NCBI GenBank assembly: GCA_026225435.1
Contig: JAMFST010001382.1
Location: 1-5,876 of the forward strand
DNA from: Labilithrix luteola
GTDB lineage: Bacteria > Myxococcota_A > Polyangia > Polyangiales > Polyangiaceae
Reading direction: 5' to 3'
DNA length: 5,876 nucleotides
Part shown: positions 1 through 4,099 of the stretch, piece after piece
How the letters are laid out: every line of letters starts with the position of its first letter
Numbering within the stretch: position 1 is the stretch's first letter
Translations under genes and position numbers: made by a program
The notes under the pieces: generated by a model
Database searches by the model: none
What the model was told of the DNA's origin: nothing
Seen by the model: only the letters and a program-made list of their open reading frames with translations

Positions 1-756
1 ACCCTGAAGGCGGCGAAGAAGTACGGACCCGCACGGCGGGCCATCGACCAGGCCTGCGCCATCGGGGACTACTTCGACTTCCTCCTCGAGCGAGCGAAGA
101 TCGAGCGTGCGAACGGGGACGATGACGCGACCCTCGCTGACGTCCGCCGCGCGGACGAGCTGCGCCCCGGCTACCCCGACGTGCTCGCCGAGCTGGCAGA
201 CGAGGAAGCCGACGAGGAGATGTGGGAGCCGGCCGGTCTCGACTTGATGCGCGTGATGCGCATGGACCCGACCCAATCGAGCGCCCTCCAGAATGCTTCG
301 TTCGTGTTCGCTGGACTCCTCGACGACGCCACCGACGCCCTCCAGAGGAGCGACATCCCGCGCGCCAAGCGTGAGAGCGACCTCGCCACCGAGCTCGGTC
401 CCGACGATCCGCGCGCGCGGCAGCTGCACAACGACGTGGTGCTCGTGGGCGGCGAGTCGGTCGACGATCTGCGGAGCGCCGTCGCCAAGGACCCCGGTAA
501 CTTCGAGGCGATCCAGAAGCTCGACTACCAGCTCGACAAGCAGGGGCACGCAGCGACGCTGGAGATGATCCCCATCTGGACCGCGTACATCGCGCTTCAC
601 CCCGACGACGGCCGCGCCTATCTCGAACGAGGCGGCACCTACTACAACAACGACCAGATCGCCGAGAGCACCGCCGACGCGAACAAGGCGTGCAGCCTGG
701 GGAACCACGAGGGCTGCCTCCGCGCCAAGCAGCTGGCCGGAGGGATGGGCCGCTAG
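1..756 (+). CDS. TPR-like repeat protein, 3' part only (5' end outside window)
   Basis: The frame is open from the first base to the TAG at 754-756, giving 251 visible residues. No start is visible: the GTG at 181 lies in the middle of continuous coding sequence, so the true start is upstream of the window. The visible part is acidic and helical with TPR-like units. One covers about residues 24-58 (YFDFLLERAKIERANG, then DVRRADELRPGYPD). The clearest covers about 202-235 (GRAYLERGGTYYNNDQ, then KACSLGNHEGC). The KAC-x-LGN-x2-GC ending resembles the Sel1/TPR-type repeats common in myxobacterial proteins. Less regular helical repeats lie between. There is no catalytic motif and no membrane segment in this part. 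A role as a protein-protein interaction scaffold is inferred from the fold alone, and the N-terminal part could carry another domain. No U-tract terminator is seen after the stop. Confidence 0.75.
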   Translation, partial: TLKAAKKYGPARRAIDQACAIGDYFDFLLERAKIERANGDDDATLADVRRADELRPGYPDVLAELADEEADEEMWEPAGLDLMRVMRMDPTQSSALQNASFVFAGLLDDATDALQRSDIPRAKRESDLATELGPDDPRARQLHNDVVLVGGESVDDLRSAVAKDPGNFEAIQKLDYQLDKQGHAATLEMIPIWTAYIALHPDDGRAYLERGGTYYNNDQIAESTADANKACSLGNHEGCLRAKQLAGGMGR

Positions 757-805
757 CGGTGCTTTCGCGTCTCGATGCGCGGTGCTTCCCCGGTCGTGGT
801 CGCCA

Positions 806-928
806 TCATCTTCCATCCGAGCGCGAGGGATCCGGCACCGAGAACGCGAGACACGGGTTGCAGAACGCGTTGCTGCACTTGGGGCAGCGGGCACGTCCCT
901 CCCTTTCGCCGTGATTGACGCAAATCAC
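806..928 (-). pseudogene. Short or truncated B-box-like zinc-finger coding fragment
   Basis: On the minus strand a frame starting at GTG 928-926 encodes 40 residues and stops at TGA 808-806. It opens with VICVNHGERE and continues RARCPKCSNAFCNPCL. The six ligand residues are encoded at 922-920 (C), 913-911 (H), 886-884 (C), 877-875 (C), 862-860 (C) and 853-851 (C). Their spacing, C-x2-H-x8-C-x2-C-x4-C-x2-C, matches the first six ligands of a B-box-type zinc finger, and the E-G-R-A-R-C-P-x-C wording is typical of bacterial versions at protein N termini. The last ligand pair of a full B-box is missing, because the frame runs into VPDPSRSDGR and stops. The frame is closed upstream by a stop at 973-971. 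No convincing Shine-Dalgarno sequence is visible, though TACCTT at 941-936 lies 7 nt before the GTG and could serve a leaderless start. The fragment could be a decayed remnant, a frameshifted gene or a true 40-residue protein. I favour a remnant because the finger is incomplete. Confidence 0.42.
911..928. repeat. Perfect 6-bp inverted repeat, FNR/CRP-like spacing
   Basis: GTGATT (911-916) and AATCAC (923-928) are perfect reverse complements separated by 6 nt. Within it, TTGAC-N4-ATCAC (915-928) resembles the TTGAT-N4-ATCAA box of FNR-type regulators with two differences. The same bases encode the C-x2-H start of the minus-strand zinc-finger fragment, so the symmetry may be a coding coincidence. 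The site lies about 113 bases before the start of the downstream TPR gene. An operator role is only a possibility. Confidence 0.25.
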
Positions 929-973
929 ACCGCCGAAGGTAACCGCGCCGGGGCAGTCTCTGCCAGAGGATCA

Positions 974-992
974 GTGCGGTAAATCACCGCAC
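974..992. promoter_or_regulatory. Perfect 7-bp inverted repeat, candidate operator or hairpin
   Basis: GTGCGGT (974-980) and ACCGCAC (986-992) are exact reverse complements around the 5-nt spacer AAATC. The repeat lies 49 bases before the ATG at 1042 of the TPR gene and 45 bases upstream of the GTG of the minus-strand zinc-finger fragment, so it sits between two divergently oriented reading frames. That position and symmetry suit a dimeric regulator, or a small RNA hairpin. There is no U-tract on either side, which argues against a simple terminator. The AAATCAC word at 981-987 also occurs at 922-928. Confidence 0.35.
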
Positions 993-1022
993 ACCCGCCC
1001 CTGCCGGCCGCCCTCTTCGTGG

Positions 1023-1028
1023 TACGGT
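1023..1028 (+). promoter_or_regulatory. Possible -10 box for the TPR gene
   Basis: TACGGT fits the loose TAnnnT pattern and ends 13 nt before the ATG at 1042, which would leave a very short leader. CTGCCG at 1001-1006, 16 nt upstream, is only a weak -35 match. No Shine-Dalgarno sequence precedes the ATG, which fits a short-leader transcript. This rests on pattern alone. If correct, it overlaps the in-frame GTG at 1027 and argues against that codon as the start. Confidence 0.2.
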
Positions 1029-1041
1029 GTGCGCCCTCATC

Positions 1042-2229
1042 ATGACGCAACCTGCAAATCCCGCCGCCTCTCCCCGCCCCGCCACCGGAGCGCCGCCTGG
1101 CGCTGGACCCGCGTTGAGCCTGACGGGCGGCGCGGCGATCCTCGCGCCCATCACCGCGTTCCCCAACGGCGTCCCCTCCAACGCCCTCGTGCTCATCCCG
1201 CTCAACGCGTCGGGCACGCCGATGGAGAAGAAGATCACCGAGGGGCCGGTCGCGCTGCAGGTCGAAGAGGTGTGGAAGCTCCTCGGCTTCAACGGCCCGG
1301 CGGTGCAGGTGCAGGACGATCAGGGGCGGCCCATCGCCATCGGGCTCGAGGATCTCCTGGGCGGTCTCGAGAAGCACTGGAACGAGAACAACGACGATCT
1401 CAACCGCGGGCGCATCTTCACCCAGGAGCTGATCAAGCACGGCCGGCACGCCAAGGCGGAGCAGGTGCTCTCCAAGATCGTCGCGCTCGGCGGCGACGGC
1501 GAGGACTGGCTCGCGCTCGGCGTGACGCAGCTCGCGCAGGAGAAGCTCGACAAGGCCGAAGGCACCCTCAAGGGGGCGCAGAACCTCCTCAAGGAGAACC
1601 CGCTGCCGAGCCTGCACCTGGCGAAGCTGTACAACTCCAAGAAGGAGTCCGAGAAGGAGCGCGAGTCGGCGGAGCGCGCGCTGTCCATCGAGCCGAACTC
1701 GGTCGACGCCTGGGCCTACCTGACGAACTACTACAAGCAGCAGTTGGGCGAGGAAGGCGCGATCGTGAAGATCGAGGAGCTCGCCTCGGCGCCGCTGCAC
1801 GCCAAGAGCGCGGCGGCCTACGTGGCGCTGCAGGGCTTCTACGGCGGCGAGGAAGCGACGCGCGAGAAGGCCATCGGCTTCGCCAAGAAGGGTCTCGAGC
1901 GCGCGCCGGCCGATCCGCTGGTGCTGCTGGTGCTCTCGGCGCTCTACGGGCAGTCGGGGAAGCTCGACGAGATCATCAAGCTGCTCGCCCCGCACGAGGC
2001 GCTCATGCAGCGCGACGTGCGTCTGGCGCACAACTACTTCGAGGCGCTCTTCCAGTCGCGCGACATGCAAAAGGTGACCGCGCTGCTCAACAAGCTCGCC
2101 ACCTCGCCGAACAAGGACGTGAAGCAGTTCGCCATCGAGCGCTCGCGGGCCATCTCGCAGATGCTCGCGCAGCAGCAGCAGGCGCTGGCTGCCGGCGCGG
2201 CGGGCGGCGCTCCGCAGATCAAGCTGTGA
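1042..2229 (+). CDS. Tetratricopeptide (TPR) repeat protein, cytoplasmic
   Basis: The gene encodes 395 residues from ATG 1042. An in-frame GTG at 1027 would add five residues (MCALI), but a possible -10 box overlaps it. Neither start has a clear Shine-Dalgarno sequence. Residues 1-25 are Pro/Ala-rich and look disordered. Residues about 26-110 form a non-repeat domain with beta-like stretches (LTGGAAILAPITAF, ALQVEEVWKLLGF, VQVQDDQGRPIAIGL). From about 120 to 370 there are helical repeats of TPR type: RGRIFTQELIKHGRHAKAEQV, EDWLALGVTQLAQEKLDKAE, LHLAKLYNSKKESEKERESA (ending ALSIEPNS), then AAAYVALQGFYGGEE ending GLERAPAD, and LLVLSALYGQSGKLDEIIKL. The tail has four consecutive Gln and an Ala/Gly-rich end. 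No signal peptide or membrane helix is seen. The fold implies a binding scaffold, and the partner is unknown. The gene stands alone on the plus strand and converges on the permease gene. Confidence 0.88.
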   Translation: MTQPANPAASPRPATGAPPGAGPALSLTGGAAILAPITAFPNGVPSNALVLIPLNASGTPMEKKITEGPVALQVEEVWKLLGFNGPAVQVQDDQGRPIAIGLEDLLGGLEKHWNENNDDLNRGRIFTQELIKHGRHAKAEQVLSKIVALGGDGEDWLALGVTQLAQEKLDKAEGTLKGAQNLLKENPLPSLHLAKLYNSKKESEKERESAERALSIEPNSVDAWAYLTNYYKQQLGEEGAIVKIEELASAPLHAKSAAAYVALQGFYGGEEATREKAIGFAKKGLERAPADPLVLLVLSALYGQSGKLDEIIKLLAPHEALMQRDVRLAHNYFEALFQSRDMQKVTALLNKLATSPNKDVKQFAIERSRAISQMLAQQQQALAAGAAGGAPQIKL

Positions 2230-2240
2230 GCTGAAGGGCC

Positions 2241-2276
2241 GCCACGCGGAGAGCGGGGTTCACGCTCTCCGCTGGC
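2241..2276. terminator. GC-rich hairpin between convergent genes, likely bidirectional terminator
   Basis: GCGGAGAGCG (2246-2255) pairs perfectly with CGCTCTCCGC (2263-2272) around the 7-nt loop GGGTTCA. GCCA (2241-2244) and TGGC (2273-2276) extend the stem across one bulged C at 2245, for about 14 pairs in all. It begins 11 nt after the TPR gene stop and lies over the last codons of the convergent permease gene. The permease stop (2262-2260) is inside the loop. No U-tract follows on either strand, so if it ends transcription it does so as a strong GC hairpin, perhaps with Rho, or it protects 3' ends. Confidence 0.5.
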
Positions 2277-3309
2277 GGAGCAGGATCAGGAACAACGGCC
2301 CTCCCACCAGCGCCGTGACGGCACCGACCGGAGGCTCCGTGCGCAACGCGCGGAAGCAGAGGCGGGCGCCGAGGTCGCAGAGGACCAGCATGGCGCCGCC
2401 GGCGAAGAACGAGGTCGGCAAGGTGACGCGGGTGTCCGGGCCGTACAGGCGGCGCAGGGCGTGCGGCACGATGAGGCCGACGAAGGCGATGAGTCCCGTC
2501 ACGCTGACGATGGCGCCGACGACCAGCGAGCAGCCGAGGAAGGCGCGGCGCTCGAGGGCGCGCACGTCGACACCGAGGTGCTCGGCCGCTTCGTCGCCCA
2601 GCGCGAGCAGGTTGTAGCGACCGGCGTCGAAGGCGAGCAAGAGGCCGCCGACCGTCACCAGCGCGCTCACCGTGGCCAGGGACGCGAGCGAGGGGACGTC
2701 GAGGAAGCCCATCAACCAGAGGAGCAGCTCCTGGCTCTTCGACGCGGACACCAGCGTCTTGACCATGGTGATGGCGGACGCGGCGATCGAGTTGATGACC
2801 ACGCCGGCGAGCAGGATGCTGGCGTCGCTGCGCGCGGTCCCGACGGCGGCCGACGAGCCCGGCGAGCGCGCGAGGAAGTAGGAGAGCGCGGTCGCGCCGA
2901 GGCCGCCGGCGAAGGCGCCCACGCTGATCGCCGAAGCGCCGACGAGGCTGGCGGTGGTGAGGAGCGACGAGCCGAAGGTGATCACCAGCGTCGCCCCCAG
3001 GGCGGCGCCGCCGGACACGCCGAGGACGTACGGCTCGGCGAGCGGGTTGCGCAGGATGGCCTGGAAGGCGACGCCGGCCACGGCGAGGCCGCCGCCAGCG
3101 ATCGCTCCGAGCGCGACGCGCGGCAGGCGAACCCCGACGACGATCAACCGGTCGAGCGAGCTCGGCTCACCGATCGCGCGCGCGAGATCGACCGGCTCGG
3201 TCCCGAAGGCGACCGCCAGCGCCATCACCGCGGCCAGGGCCAGGGCGAAGACGACGACCGGAGCCGCACGTGATGCGCCGCGCGTTGCTGGCGTTGGTCG
3301 CGCGGTCAA
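2260..3309 (-). CDS. FecCD/BtuC-family ABC transporter permease
   Basis: The 349-residue integral membrane protein forms the translocation channel of a binding-protein-dependent importer. This family takes up vitamin B12, haem or iron-siderophores, and the substrate cannot be read from the sequence. Family marks in order are a first hydrophobic helix (about 18-36), RLPR (61-64), RNPLAEP (87-93), LGVSGGAALG (96-105), LLAGVVIN (166-173), LWLMG (197-201), the ATPase-contact loop LALGDEAAEHLGVDV (235-249), GLIAFVGLIVPH (272-283) and EPPVGAVTALVGGPLF (325-340). Length and helix pattern match the family, and all parts appear intact. The TTG start at 3309-3307 is chosen because it overlaps the coaX stop as TTGA. 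The next in-frame ATG would delete half of the first helix. The gene is last in its operon, with a convergent gene after it, so the ATPase and the substrate-binding protein are not adjacent on this side. Confidence 0.92.
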   Translation of the reverse strand: MTARPTPATRGASRAAPVVVFALALAAVMALAVAFGTEPVDLARAIGEPSSLDRLIVVGVRLPRVALGAIAGGGLAVAGVAFQAILRNPLAEPYVLGVSGGAALGATLVITFGSSLLTTASLVGASAISVGAFAGGLGATALSYFLARSPGSSAAVGTARSDASILLAGVVINSIAASAITMVKTLVSASKSQELLLWLMGFLDVPSLASLATVSALVTVGGLLLAFDAGRYNLLALGDEAAEHLGVDVRALERRAFLGCSLVVGAIVSVTGLIAFVGLIVPHALRRLYGPDTRVTLPTSFFAGGAMLVLCDLGARLCFRALRTEPPVGAVTALVGGPLFLILLRQRRA

Positions 3310-4097
3310 GCGTCGGGCGCGCCGCCGTTGCGCTCGTAGAGCAGGCGCAGGCCGACGAGGGTGAGCTGGTCGTCCACCTCGTCGATGGTGCGCGAGAGCG
3401 GCGCGATGAGCCCGGCGAGACCGCCGGTGGCGATCACCCGGCAGGGGCCGCCGAGCTCGGCGAAGAGACGATCGACCAGCCCGTCGACGAGGCCGACGTA
3501 GCCGAAGACGATCCCCGATTGCATCGAGTGGAGCGTGTTCTTGCCGACGGCGCGCGGCGGCTTGGCGATCTCCACGCGCGGGAGCTTGGCGGCGCGGGAG
3601 AAGAGCGCGTCAGCGGCGATCTGCATCCCCGGGGCGATGACGCCGCCGATGTAGTCCCCCTTGTCGGTCACGCAGTCGAAGGTCGTGGCGGTGCCGAAGT
3701 CGACCACCAGGACCGCGGCCTTCACCCGGTCGAAGGCTGCCACCGAGTTGACGATGCGATCGGCGCCGACCTCCTTGGGGTTGTCCGTGAGGATGCGCAC
3801 ACCGCTCTTGATGCCCGGCTCGACCATCAGCGCCTCGAGCCCGAAGGTCTGCCGCACGAGCGCCAGCATCGGGTCGTTCAGCTGCGGCACCACGCTGGCG
3901 ATGATCGCGCCGCGCACCTGGGCCGGCTTGATCTCGTACATGGCCAGCAGCGAGCGGAGCACCACCGCGTGCTCGTCCGAGGTGCGCCCGCGCGAGCTCT
4001 CCACCCGGAACTGGTGCTGCAGGACGGGCCCATCGAAGAGGCCGTAGACGATGTTCGTGTTACCGACGTCGATCACGAGGAGCATGACGGAGCCCAC
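3306..4097 (-). CDS. coaX: Type III pantothenate kinase
   Basis: The enzyme phosphorylates pantothenate to 4'-phosphopantothenate, the first step of coenzyme A synthesis, in the cytoplasm. The 263-residue length is usual for CoaX. Visible motifs are the N-terminal nucleotide-binding DVGNTN (10-15), NPKEVGADRIVN (106-117) with the GADR motif that carries the catalytic Asp, VVDFGTATTFD (131-141), GGVIAPG (151-157), MQSGIVFGYVGLVDG (192-206) and ATGGLA (223-228). All are intact, so the protein should be active. Two starts compete. GTG 4097-4095 is 9 nt after a GAGGA ribosome site. ATG 4085-4083 gives MLLVIDVGNTN, the usual family N terminus, in a 259-residue protein, but lacks a nearby ribosome site. 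I list the GTG. The gene begins 2 nt after the upstream HEAT-cyclophilin stop and overlaps the downstream permease by 4 nt, so it is the middle gene of a tight operon. Confidence 0.96.
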   Translation of the reverse strand: MGSVMLLVIDVGNTNIVYGLFDGPVLQHQFRVESSRGRTSDEHAVVLRSLLAMYEIKPAQVRGAIIASVVPQLNDPMLALVRQTFGLEALMVEPGIKSGVRILTDNPKEVGADRIVNSVAAFDRVKAAVLVVDFGTATTFDCVTDKGDYIGGVIAPGMQIAADALFSRAAKLPRVEIAKPPRAVGKNTLHSMQSGIVFGYVGLVDGLVDRLFAELGGPCRVIATGGLAGLIAPLSRTIDEVDDQLTLVGLRLLYERNGGAPDA

Positions 4098-4099
4098 AT

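Noticed and set aside
756..787. Direct repeat GCGGTGCTT at 756-764 and 779-787
   Set aside because: There are only two 9-bp copies in GC-rich DNA, with no further array and no mobile-element context.
841..876. Direct repeat AGAACGCG (841-848, 862-869) and palindrome AACGCGTT (864-871)
   Set aside because: Both are short, and they fall within the zinc-finger coding fragment, where codon content can explain them.
915..945. TTGACG at 915-920 as a -35 box for the TPR gene
   Set aside because: The hexamer is good, but no acceptable -10 hexamer follows at 16-18 nt. The nearest candidate (TAACCG at 940) is poor and 19 nt away.
915..2234. Long open frames overlapping the TPR gene, on the plus strand (915-2234) and minus strand (2070-925)
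   Set aside because: They are Arg/Ala/Gly-rich low-complexity translations, typical of alternative frames of GC-rich genes, with no recognisable domain. The frame at 1042-2229 shows real TPR repeats.
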